Assembly (NCBI GenBank): GCA_033977485.1 | Contig: CM066992.1 | Span: 106,999,450-107,063,449 of the forward strand | Source of the DNA: Hydrangea macrophylla | Lineage: Eukaryota; Streptophyta; Magnoliopsida; Cornales; Hydrangeaceae | DNA: 64,000 bases | Direction: 5' to 3' | Part shown: one piece after another, positions 54,669-64,000 of the stretch | How positions within the stretch are numbered: position 1 is the first letter of the stretch | Layout: every line of letters begins with the position of its first letter | Program-made: the position numbers and the translations under genes | Notes under the pieces: generated by a model | What the model saw: the letters and a program-made list of their open reading frames with translations, nothing else | Database searches by the model: none | Told to the model about the DNA's origin: nothing

Positions 54669-56176
54669 AGGCAGCCAGCCATTGAGTAAAGAGAACACTA
54701 CAATGAACAATTTCAAAAATTTGAGTGAATTGAATTTCGGGGTTGTGTTTTTGAATTGCTCAGTGTATTTAACGTTAATGCTTTGTAGCTTTCCAATACA
54801 AGTAGGGTCACAAGTACATGAATAATATATCAAGCCAACAAAGGCTAATACAAACCAAATATCCAAAGTAGGAATACAAACATCCAATATCCAAAGTACA
54901 AATAACAAGAAGTAGAACAAGGAGATGTAAAACCTACTACTACTCCTCACTCTCTCCTCAACATCATATGCAATCAAAAACAAAGAGAAGTGAAAGTTTA
55001 GAAGGCAGCCAGCCATCGAGTAAAGAGAACACTACAATGAACAATTTCAAAATTTTGAGTGAATTGAATTTAGGGTTTGTGTTTTTGAATTGTTCAGTGT
55101 ATTTAAAGTTAATGCTTTGTAGCTTTCCAATACAAGTAGGGTTAACTCCAGTAAATTTGTATCAAATTGACATTAGTACATAACTTGAATGATTTTTTTA
55201 AAAGCATCAACTTTGGAGAATGTGTTTAGGCAAATGTGAGTGTTGGTGGCTATAAAGTTGCCTACTTTGTAGCACGAGAGTCCGGGTTGCATTCCGCTTG
55301 GTCCTGCAAGTTTCTTGGTCCTTCATTCTCTATCTCTTTATATCTCTCTTATCTCTTGTTTATGGAAGCACAAAAACCCCCATTACAGTTTCAACCATCA
55401 AGCTTCTTTTTCAAGCCCTTCAAGCACATTAGAGATCAATTTGTTCCTCTTCTCAAGAACTCTCTTTTGGTGCTTCCATCTTCCACTTTGGAGTTCTCTA
55501 GATCAAGCTATGGCATAGAGGAAGAAGGGGGATTTTTCTATTTCCTAGTTCTTGGAAGCTCCATCACTTGGGTTCTTTTATTTTTCATCTCTAGGACTCT
55601 ATCTCTCTTGCCTTTCCCATTCAAGAACAAGGTAGATTCCATTGACTAAGTGCACTCCTAGATCTAATCTCATGGTTTGCTATGTGTAGGATTAGACCTA
55701 ATATTTGTTAATCTTGCTTAGGTTTTCCTACATTTTTCATCTATGTGCTTATATGCCCTTATGTGCTTAGTTGGAATTATGCTAAACCTAAATGTTATTT
55801 AGTTGCTACGATCAATTACTTTGAGCTTACTACAAATCTCTTATGTGACTAAGTTGTTAATTATGCTTTACATGATTTCCTCCTAATTATTTGGCCTTGG
55901 CATCATGGACTACAATGTATAACTTCATGACATTGAGAATCTTGCATATGACATTGAAGTAGCGTAATCATTGTTGTCATGTTTCATAATCGCCAAGTCG
56001 GCTTAGCATTCATAACATTGGCTTGGGAGTATGAATTTGATAGAATTCCCACGATTTGGGAATGACCTTTGAATCCCCATTTGGGGTTGTTTGATGAAAT
56101 CCGGAAGCGGGTGTGAAGTGAGGAAGGTTGTTTGTGATCCTTAAAACATTCGAAAACGCAAGGTCATATTCGGTTA
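54669..56176. other. Sequence present only in the second duplication unit
   Basis: It contains two ~120-bp related blocks (CAGCCAGCCAT.GAGTAAAG, ATGAACAATTTCAAAA, GTAGCTTTCCAATACAAG at 54672-54808 and 55006-55140). Between them is a third partial copy of segment D (about 54807-55000). A 137-codon open frame at 55236-55649 has no recognised domain and sits in pyrimidine-rich text. It fills the D-A junction that is direct in unit 1. Confidence 0.6.
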
Positions 56177-58471
56177 GCTACCGGAGATCTTGTATGCTAC
56201 ACTCATGTTGGAGTGGCTCGCATCCGGTGTTGAGAGTGAGTGGTTATGGAATTTGGTATCAGGAAGTTGCACGGTTTGACCTTACGGCTATTTGCATTGC
56301 CACGGCGGCAAATCATTGCACCGCATGTCTTAGCATGATTTTAGAAGTAGTAGTACATTTCTTCAATGCTATCTACTGAGCCATCGTGCTTAATGAATCT
56401 ATAAAACTACTTTGTTTCAGGTGAAGTCAACAAGGGCAAGGCCCACGAGTAGTCGATTCGGATATATCTTTTGAAGACGTCCTTTACGGAGTCTTATCTT
56501 TTGAAAAGAACTTCTTAGTTCATTGTTTGGATTTGGGGATTTGTTATAGATGTAATCTAATGCCTAGACATTATTTGGATTACTAAGCTTACATGTTCTT
56601 CCCTATTCTTTTGTGATGCAAAGCATATTGAAGAGCACTTTTAAGAACCTTTGACCATCCAAAGGACAAAGGAAGAAAGGCTAAAAGTCACACTTAATGC
56701 TGTCTGTTTGGAGTTGAGCTGTAGAGTTAAATGCTGTCTGTTGTAGTTGAGCTGCAGAATTAATGATGTCTTTTTGAGCTTCTATTTCATTACTTTTTAG
56801 TTTGTTTTTTTAAGACATGTGGCTGTTCATATTCTCCTATCCTATCCTATTTATAGTGCAAGACTCATATTGTAAAAAACATATAACCAAATTTGCATAA
56901 CACGAACTTGAAAAAATAAATAAAAAAAACTAATACTTGAGGATTAAGAACACGACCAATGTCAACCTAAGCAATGCATACCACAAAAGTGTTGGCTCTG
57001 ACAACATCAAGCATTGTAACTACCAAAAGTCGCTTCGGATCATAGGTGCCAGCTTTCTTGAAAATTTCTGCTGCAATAGGAACTGTAGAGTTCACGGGAT
57101 TGCTGATCAAGTTGACAATGGCCTTAGGGCAGCACTTAAAAAGTTTGTTACTTGTCTCTCCCGGTTTCCTTGGGAGATCCATACCGGTAAGGGCATCCTC
57201 TAGTTGCGGTTGCCCAAGGAAACCTCAGACCTAGTAAATCAACAAATCAAGTTCAGTTAAAGTGGTTTCCTTTCCTTTCCTTCACTAAATACACAAACCA
57301 AACAGAGCTTAAGCTTGTTTGGTTCGTGGATTTGGTGAGGGAAGGCTCTGTTTAGTTCATGGATTTGATGAGGGAAAAGAGAGGGTTTCCATCTTGTTTT
57401 CTTTTCCCCTCATGAAATCCATGAACCAAGCAAAGCCTTGAGAAACTGAGAAGAAAAAGAGATGAAAAAATAGACACACCCAATTCAAAATTGTGCTTCC
57501 CATATTTTGTATTTAAATAGAGAAAGAGATTACCTTTCCGGTGACAGCAGCACTACGGTGCCAAGTGCGATGGTGTTGACCGTCCGGTGGTGTTGGCCAC
57601 AGTGAGAGAGAACACACACACACACGCAGAAGGTAAAGTAAGTGAGAATTCGAAGAGACATTTCAAGTCTTGGAGAGAGCGAGAGAGCAATTCAAAATTT
57701 TGCTTTCCAGATTTTGTATTTAAATGGAAAAAAAAAAGAGATTACCGTTCCGGTGACAGCAGCAGTACGGTGCCAAGTGCGATGGTGTTGACCGTCCGGT
57801 GGTGTTGGCCGCAGTGAGAGAGAACACACACACACACACAGAAGGTAAAGTAAGTGAGAATTCGAAGAGACATTTCAAGGCTTGGAGAGAGAGCGAGAGA
57901 GCAATTCAAAACTTTGCTTTCCAGATTTTGTATTTAAATGGAAAAAACGAGATTACCGTTCCGGTGACAGCGGCGGTACGGTGCCAGTTGCAGTGGTGTT
58001 TGCCGTCTGATGGTGTTGGCCGTCCGGTGGTGTTGGCCACAGTGAGATAACGGACACACACACACACACACACAAAGGGCCCCCATAAAATAGATTTTAC
58101 ATACTGTAATTTGTAGTATTTCTTGTAGAAGACGTAAGTAATAGTTTGTCCATTCCTTAACTTTGAAAGTGAGTTCCCACTCTAGCACACCTTACCCACT
58201 TGCCTACTCTTTATAATAGATGCATGTACACAAGTCACTAAACAAGCCATTTGTCAAGCCTATTCAAGAGCTTTTTCACTTATTTCTTATTTTTTCCACC
58301 CAAACTACCCTTACAAACTTATGTAATTTACTATAGTCTATACAATCCTATAAACAAGCCTATAAACGAGCTTTTACACAAACTTGTTTACGGGCCTTAA
58401 TAAAACATGTTCATGAGTTATCGAACTGAGCTCATGTCAGTTTGAACTTGGATTTGTTTATTTCACAAGCC
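56177..58471. repeat. Segment B, second copy of the duplication
   Basis: Near-identical to 51995-54253, including the MDH fragment (56967-57213, minus, encoding [16 protein letters not shown]), the MITE and the three-unit array. It carries about 40 extra bases near 56795-56850 (TTTTTTAAGACATGTGGCTG) absent from segment A. Confidence 0.95.
56967..57213 (-). pseudogene. NAD-malate dehydrogenase fragment, copy B
   Basis: Same as copy A including the in-frame deletion, but with CCPKAIV where copy A has CYPKAIV. It therefore retains the ancestral residue. Confidence 0.85.
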
Positions 58472-58747
58472 TATAATGTAGGCTTGAGCTTGACCCGTTA
58501 TTAAAATAATTGAATACGACGACGAGCCCCTTATCGAACGTGTTCGCAAGGGCTTGTCGAGCTGCTTCACTCGTGTACACTCCTATGTACGAATAACCTT
58601 GATTTTACACTAAGGGTATCTTAACTAGGAGTAATGGTCTAGCAGGGAACATTGTAAGTTTTAAGTACATATTCATGGTAATGTTAAACAACAACCAGAA
58701 ATAATCCCTCCACAAACCCAACTTTCATTAAAATATATCAACTTTCA

Positions 58748-59345
58748 TTAGTACATATTCATGCCAGTGCTCCCCAACATTTGAGTACCCCCTTTCCCAT
58801 TCCCGGTTGGAGGGAAAGAAAACAAAAATGCAACTACCAACAACAAGGCAGTAACCAAACACCTGTAGCGCCTCTGTGTAGCACAATGGTTGGTCACCTC
58901 CAACTCCAATTTAGCAACCTTGCCTTCTCTGTCTCTGGTTTGCGACTTCCACATGTCAATCTCCATTAAATGATCTCTCTCCCTGCTAATAGCCTTCCCC
59001 AGCTTCCCTCTCAGATTGATGATCACTTCTTTACATCGAATGCAAATCGGATCATCATGCCATGCAAAAAACTTACAACCTCCATTGTTCTAAAAGTAAC
59101 ACAAACTTTGATTTTTTTAGTCCAAAATTAACAAAATAGCAGATTAACAAACTCTAAAGTTCTACAATTAACACAAAATTTCGATGCCCTAATTTTACTT
59201 TTAAACCGTATACCTGATATAATTGGCATCCAAAAAACCTTCTTCCAGGGTTATCGTCCGTCCACGAAGTCTTCCTTACAGCACTCCTTCCACAGTAACA
59301 CAAAGGAACCTCATTTGATGAAACTGAATTGGTGCTTGACGACAT
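58748..59345 (-). CDS. GRF-type zinc finger protein with C-terminal membrane segment (two exons)
   Basis: Minus-strand exons 59345-59214 and 59089-58748 join in frame across a 124 bp GT-AG intron (donor CAG|GTATAC, acceptor TTTTAG|AAC), giving 157 residues. The GRF finger uses C16, C18 (CYCG), C40 and C49, with RRFFGC and KFFAWHDD as expected of the family. A coiled-coil-prone charged stretch (about 64-110) and a hydrophobic segment (121-136, CLVTALLLVVAFLFSF) follow. GRF fingers bind nucleic acid; small plant GRF proteins of this layout are common and mostly uncharacterised. The start chosen is MSSSTNS; an in-frame ATG lies eight codons upstream. No lesion is visible. It lies between duplicated segments B and C. 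Confidence 0.8.
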
Positions 59346-59672
59346 GACCTGAAACCCCAATTTAATCAAAGTAAAAAAGTGAGAGACGGTCTCTCATAAA
59401 AAAAAAAAAAAGAGAGAGAGAGACGGGTGATGACTGAGAGTGATAGAGCCGTTGTGGTCGCGAGATAACTGAGAGTGAGAGGGTGATGATTGATAGAGGC
59501 TTTCAATTTTTTTTTTTTTTTTCAATTTGAAGAAAATTGAGAGTGAGAGAGGCGTAGAGGCATGTGTAGCGAGAAAACTGAGAGTGAGAGAGAGAGAGAG
59601 AGGTATAAAATTGAGACTGTGAGAATTAAATCAGGACTAATGTTAGGTGTACACAAATTTTGTACACTAAAA

Positions 59673-60249
59673 ATGATAGGGATACACATTAAAGGACACA
59701 CCAACTTTAAATGTATGTACCTATGCTGTGTAAGTGATGCACAGAAAAGTGTGAAAAATTCAAACAGCACAGGGTACATGCATTTAAAGCATAGTGTGTC
59801 GTTTGGCGTGTCATTTACAGGGCCGGCTCTGCCTATAGGCGGCGTAGGCGGTCGCCTAAGGCCCCCAAATTTTGTTCATTTTTTGCGCTTCAATAGGGCC
59901 CCGAAAAATATTGAGTAGGGCCCAAATTAATTTTTTTTTTATTTGTAATATGTTGAACAAATTATAATGAAATCTAAGAAAATATTGGAAACTTTCGAAT
60001 TCAATACATGCAATAAGGATTACAATTACAGAATCTCCAAATTCTCAAAAATGATGGAAGAAAACTCACAAATCAACACTATAATATATTTAATTATACC
60101 CACAAACATATATAAATAGACTAAAAAATTTTCGCTTCAGGAGCGCTGCCCCCGAACCCCCATTGTTCAAAAGGCCCCGTCTTAATGTTTGCCTAAGGCC
60201 CCCAATTTGTCAGGGCCGGCCTTGGTCATTTAGTGTGTATCCCTATCAT
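59673..60249. mobile_element. MITE interrupted by a hAT element
   Basis: ATGATAGGGATACACA (59673-59688) and its complement TGTGTATCCCTATCAT (60234-60249) bound the element. Subtracting the inserted hAT leaves about 160 bases. The true ends may lie slightly outside. Confidence 0.6.
59818..60224. mobile_element. Non-autonomous hAT element (407 bp) with 8-bp target duplication
   Basis: Termini CAGGGCCGGCTCTG and CAGGGCCGGCCTTG (complement CAAGGCCGGCCCTG) are imperfect inverted repeats. GTCATTTA lies on both sides (59810-59817, 60225-60232), an exact 8-bp duplication diagnostic of hAT. Internal GCCTAAGGCCCCCAAATTTT text is typical. No transposase. Confidence 0.9.
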
Positions 60250-60491
60250 TGTTGTTTTATTAATGTTATGCTTCCCAAATTTTAATCTCAAATAAGAGTA
60301 ATGTTATACTTTGGTTGGTCAAAGAGTAGTTTATGGGATATTTGAGTGGTATGTTTAAGTGCTATGTCTCATATGCTCACCCAATGAGATGCTAGATGTG
60401 AGCAAAAATGCATTCGGATATTTCTGTGGCAGTGGGACCCAGGCAAACCTTTGTGTTTTATTATATAGATGGTTACCCAAAGAATACATTT

Positions 60492-60634
60492 TTACTCACC
60501 CCAAAATTGCTCACCCAACTCTCCCATTGGTTTATGCAGTGAGACACAAGATTAAATAAGGATTAATTAATTGTAAAAAGTTATGGGTCCCACTGCATTA
60601 GCCAATGGAAGAGTTGGGTTAGCAATGGGTGAGC
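60492..60634. mobile_element. Palindromic MITE (~143 bp)
   Basis: GCTCACCCAACTCTCCCATT with GGTTTATGCAGTGAGAC (60509-60545) pairs with GTCCCACTGCATTAGCC and AATGGAAGAGTTGGGTTAGC (60587-60623). The outer ACTCACCCC/GGGTGAGC words extend the pairing. No clear target duplication. Confidence 0.7.
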
Positions 60635-61022
60635 AAAACTGCATTATTTTCCAAATTTGGTTTCCAATTCTAATTGTGTGTTAGAAATAACATTTGGGAT
60701 GAAAATTTGTAAGCATGGGCGGCGCATAATGTTTGGCGATTGCCCTTTTTTTTTCCCTAGAGATTCCGATTAAGATTCACATACTCGTTTACTTTTGCGG
60801 TACATAGTGGGTAAATTCTCTAATAGAAGTATGATTAGCAACTTGAGAATTTATAGCTTACTTGTTTTTTGTGCTTTATAGAATAATTTTGTCCTTGCTC
60901 TATGTGATAACACATAAACTAGTATATGCCTTAGTAATGGTATGCTGCTGGACATTATGATTTATGAAAGGAACTTTCGACAATAAAAAATGAGTCTTAA
61001 TACCATCAATAAGGAATTATTT

Positions 61023-61180
61023 AGTAAATGTGGAGTAGACTATGGTATCATTATCATTGAAAAAAACTACAAAGAACAGTTGATTTGTACTACAAGTTCC
61101 TCGAGTAATTGCGGCCATTAAGTGGATTTGAATTTGACGAAACATCGAAGCTCTTAGTAGACCCATTGGACCCGCCTAGA
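61023..61180 (+). pseudogene. Diverged copy of the fragment at 50466-50760
   Basis: GTGGAGTAGACTATGGTATC, AACTACAAAGAACAG.TTGAT and GAATTTGACGAAACATCGAA match the earlier fragment with substitutions and indels. 60640-61020 is AT-rich with no gene recognised. Confidence 0.6.
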
Positions 61181-61235
61181 GCATAGAAAATTGCCAAAGA
61201 GAATTGAATTCCCACTCAACTGTTCCAATGGAATG

Positions 61236-61510
61236 TTACTCAAGCATTGTAACTCCCAGAAGTCGCTTCGGATCATAGGTGCCAGCTTTCTTGAAAATTT
61301 CTGTTGCAATAGGAACCGTACAGTTCACGGGATTGCTGATCAAGTTTACAATGGCCTTAGGGCAGCACTTAGTACCTACTTCACAGAGGGTGTTAACAAC
61401 TCCAGCATTGATGTTGAAAAGTTTGTTACTTGTCATTCCCGGTTTCCTTGGGAGATCCATACTGGTAAGGGCATCCTCTAGTTGCGGTTGCCCAAGGAAA
61501 CCTCGGACCT
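61236..61510 (-). pseudogene. NAD-malate dehydrogenase fragment, copy C (fullest)
   Basis: Encodes [60 protein letters not shown] and [16 protein letters not shown]. It retains the [11 protein letters not shown] stretch deleted from copies A and B, but lacks the residues normally between MDL and PRKPG. Compared with the family it keeps LLGVTM where A and B have LLVVTM. Confidence 0.85.
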
Positions 61511-62450
61511 AGTAAATCAACAAATCAAGTTCAGTTAAAGTGTTTCCCTTTCCTTTCCTTCACTAAATACACAAACCAAACAGAGCTTAAGCTTGTTTGG
61601 TTAGTGGATTTGGCGAGGGAAGGCTCTGTTTGGTTCATGGATTTGATGAGGGAAAAGAGAGGGTTTCCATTTTGTTTTCTTTTCCCCTCATGAAATCCAT
61701 GAGCCAAGCAAAGCCTTGAGAAACTGAGAAGAAAAAGAGATGAAAAAATAGACAGACCCAATTCAAAAATTTGCTTCCCATATTTTGTATTTAAATAGAG
61801 AAAGAGATTACCGTTCCGGTGACAGCAGTGGTACGGTGCTAATTGCGATGTTGTTGACCGTCCGGTGGTGTTGGCCGCAGTGAGAGAGAACACACACACA
61901 CACACAGAAGGTAAAGTAAGTGAGAATTCGAAGAGACATTTCAAGTCTTGGAGATAAAGCGAGAGAGAAATTCAAAATTTTGCTTTCCTGATTTTGTATT
62001 TAAATGGAAAAAAAGAGATTACCATTCCGGTGACAGCGGCGGTACGGTGCCAGTTGCAGTGGTGTTGGCCATCCGGTGGTGTTGGCCGCAGTGAGAGATA
62101 ACAGACACACACACACAAAGGGCACCCATAAAATAGATTTTACATACTGTAATTGTAGTATTTCTTGTAGAAGACGTAAGTAATAGTTTGTCCATTCCTT
62201 AACTTCGGAAGTGAGTTTGGCACACCTTACCCACTTGCCTACTCTTTATAATAGATGCATATACACAAGTCACTAAACAAGCCATTTGTCAAGCCTACTC
62301 AAGAGCTTTCACTTATTTCTTCTTTTTTCCACCCAAACTATCCTTACAAACTTACGTAATTTACTATATTGTCTATGCAACCCTATAAACGAGCTTTTAC
62401 ACAAACTTTTTTACGGGCCTTAATAAAACATGTTCACGAGTTATCGTGCT
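61238..62450. repeat. Segment C, diverged third copy
   Basis: It parallels segments A/B from the MDH fragment through the MITE, a two-unit version of the 205 bp array (61760-62115) and the tail TTTACGGGCCTTAATAAAAC. Divergence is visibly greater than between A and B. Confidence 0.9.
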
Positions 62451-62519
62451 CTTAATTCACATGTGTGGGTTTCGAGTCGTGACATAGATTAATGCCAACT
62501 TTGTACTCTTCCATAAATC

Positions 62520-62700
62520 AAAATTTCTCTATCAAAATAGGCACCTATTTTCTGTCAAAACACGCACCTACTCTCTGTTTTAGGCCTCTACTCTATTTAG
62601 CCAATCTACTTCATGCCTTCATTTCAGGCACCTACCTGAAGTAGGCAGCTACTTGCTGGCGGAAGCTGTTCCCTCACATGCTGTCACGGCTAATTGTTTG
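62520..62700. repeat. Dispersed repeat R2, partial copy
   Basis: GGCACCTACTCTCTGTTTTA, GGCCTCTACTCTATTTAGCC correspond to 49370-49500. 62700-63195 has no recognised feature. Confidence 0.7.
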
Positions 62701-63195
62701 ATTTTTTGTTGGAACCAAGGCTAAGTAGGTTTGACAAAGAACCAATATTTTAAGATAATCTTTAGAGACATGGGTAAAATGCCATGGTATATTGCAGCAA
62801 CTGAATAGTGAAATGCCATGGCAAATTCCAGCATTAGAAATAAAGGCAAGCGGTCAATTCAAAGCTCCCATCCTATACAAACTGCTACCATCAAGAGCAG
62901 ATATTTCATCTGCAATTAATCCCATAGATAGATTAATTAAATAATTTTACTGACCATTTTAATTACTATAACTATTTGTTGGTTTGTATTATTATTTGTA
63001 ATTATGGTTCAAAAAGTTGATTGAACCTGAAATATTTAAGCCAAAGTTGATTGAATCCTCATTATTATATTAAATAAAATTCCAAAAGTTGACCTGAAAT
63101 GTAATTATTAGTTGACTTGAATGTAATTATTGTCTGAATGACAGAATTAGCCTCTCACAAATCAATATATCCTTATGTAGCTGTACTTGACGAGC

Positions 63196-63357
63196 CGACG
63201 CTTGAATATGAGCAATAAGGGATGGTCTTAGACAGTGACAAACGTTGTCACGGTTATAAACTGTGACAATTTTAAAACCGTGACAAAGCTTGTCACTGTT
63301 TTGGACAGTGACAAATGACGCGAAAATTAGTGTGACAATTAGGCCATTTTGGTGTAG
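63196..63357. mobile_element. End of a second CACTA-like element
   Basis: GACAGTGACAAA/TTTGTCACTGTC words alternate, and the stretch ends GGCCATTTTGGTGTAGT(A), the complement of a (T)ACTACACCAAAATGGCC terminus. The opposite end was not found. Confidence 0.5.
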
Positions 63358-63374
63358 TATATATATATATACTA

Positions 63375-63666
63375 CTCCCTCTGTCCTATAATAAGTGTCC
63401 ACATTTCCTTTTTTGGATGTCCCACAATAAGTGTCCACTTTCCTAAATTGGCATATAGCTTTTACTTACTTTCCAAAACTACCCTTATAATAAAGACAAA
63501 GGTAGCATTTATTTGTGATCTCAAAACAAGTAAAAAGTCAAACACCCATCACATCTAAGGGTAAAATTGGAAAGTGACCCTTTAATGAACCAAAAAACTA
63601 ATATAATACAACTTTCTTAAACAATGTGCAAAATGGAAGTGGACACTTGTTATGGGACGGAGGGAA
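63375..63666. mobile_element. Stowaway MITE (292 bp)
   Basis: Termini CTCCCTCTGTCCTATAATAA and GTTATGGGACGGAGGGAA are the classic Stowaway inverted repeats, flanked by TA on both sides. The arms extend through AGTGTCCAC/GTGGACACT. Confidence 0.95.
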
Positions 63667-63810
63667 TATACTACATAGAGTAAACATTCTCACAAAGTTA
63701 TTACTCATTAATATGATTAGGTTATTCAAGGGTCGGTTGATATTCTAATTCAAAAAACCCTTTTTATTAGTTTTCCAACGAGTCATTAAGAAAATAAAAA
63801 AGGGAATTAG

Positions 63811-64000
63811 TGCCGAAAGTAAGGAGTCGGTGCCCAAGTAAATGAAATAGAAATATTTTGTTTTTTTTTGTTTGTCGGAATTGGACGCCGCCCCAATCTC
63901 TTTGTTATTTTCTTAGTGATCATTCTCGTAGGTATTTTTTTTAATGATCAATCAGGTATTTTCTTTACTTGTTGAATATGATAAAGTGCCAATTTTCTGT
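63811..64000. repeat. Dispersed repeat R2, copy 2 (runs off the edge)
   Basis: GTGCCGAAAGTAAGGAGTCGG through AAAGTGCCAATTTTCTGT matches 49174-49360 with few changes and continues past the window. Confidence 0.85.

Noticed and set aside
55236..55649. 137-residue frame as a membrane protein gene
   Set aside because: Serine/leucine/phenylalanine-rich translation of pyrimidine-rich DNA, with no recognisable domain and no promoter evidence. Mentioned only as part of the unit-specific insertion.

Overview
The window is nuclear DNA from a flowering plant, probably a eudicot. It is AT-rich and intron-bearing. It carries plant-specific retrotransposon lineages (Tat/Ogre-like, Tekay chromovirus-like, Athila-like), CACTA, hAT, Tourist and Stowaway elements, and fragments of plant genes. 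I cannot name the species. Nearly all of it is transposon-derived. Only two features look like intact host-type genes: a small RING-H2 gene (14112-14624, +) and a two-exon GRF-zinc-finger gene (58748-59345, -). A third intact reading frame (46451-47788, +) is retroelement-associated.

Layout. 1-6627: 5' end of a minus-strand Tat/Ogre-like element, with its 5' LTR at 3385-6627, a tRNA-Arg primer site at 3364-3381, and a leader running off the left edge. 6659-12267: a decayed Tekay-like element (broken integrase plus a 2.5 kb LTR) and a minus-strand LTR piece, bracketed by two ~297 bp direct repeats that are ends of a Tat-type LTR. 12268-15097: a MITE, then the RING-H2 gene. 15098-21075: a CACTA-like element carrying 3' exons of a RUS (DUF647) gene. 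21350-25700: minus-strand LTR pieces. 26190-31520: a 5' LTR, primer site and broken gag-pol of an Athila-like element, cut off inside reverse transcriptase.

31521-46170 is a patchwork of captured gene fragments: chaperonin CCT-beta (many copies, both strands), SNW/SKIP, proteasome subunit beta type-1, DNA topoisomerase II, gypsy gag and unidentified exons. It is organised around a 1267 bp inverted repeat (35601-36867 and 43042-44308) whose loop holds gene fragments and a seven-copy 179 bp satellite. Arrays of a degenerate ATGTCCAAA word run through and beyond it. 46170-64000 holds the transposon-type frame, a tandem segmental duplication (51562-58471) with malate dehydrogenase fragments and a diverged third copy near 61238-62450, the GRF gene, and MITEs including a hAT element nested in another MITE.

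The genes do not form a pathway; the common theme is capture, inversion and reduplication of host exons by mobile elements. The most unusual signals are: a 50-base match to the 3' half of mature tRNA-Arg at the primer site, with G at the position where inosine would be read; an array of eight hairpins with covarying stems inside a Tekay LTR; family-specific palindromic words in several unrelated LTRs; and the large inverted repeat with satellite. Family assignments come from recalled motifs, with no database search.
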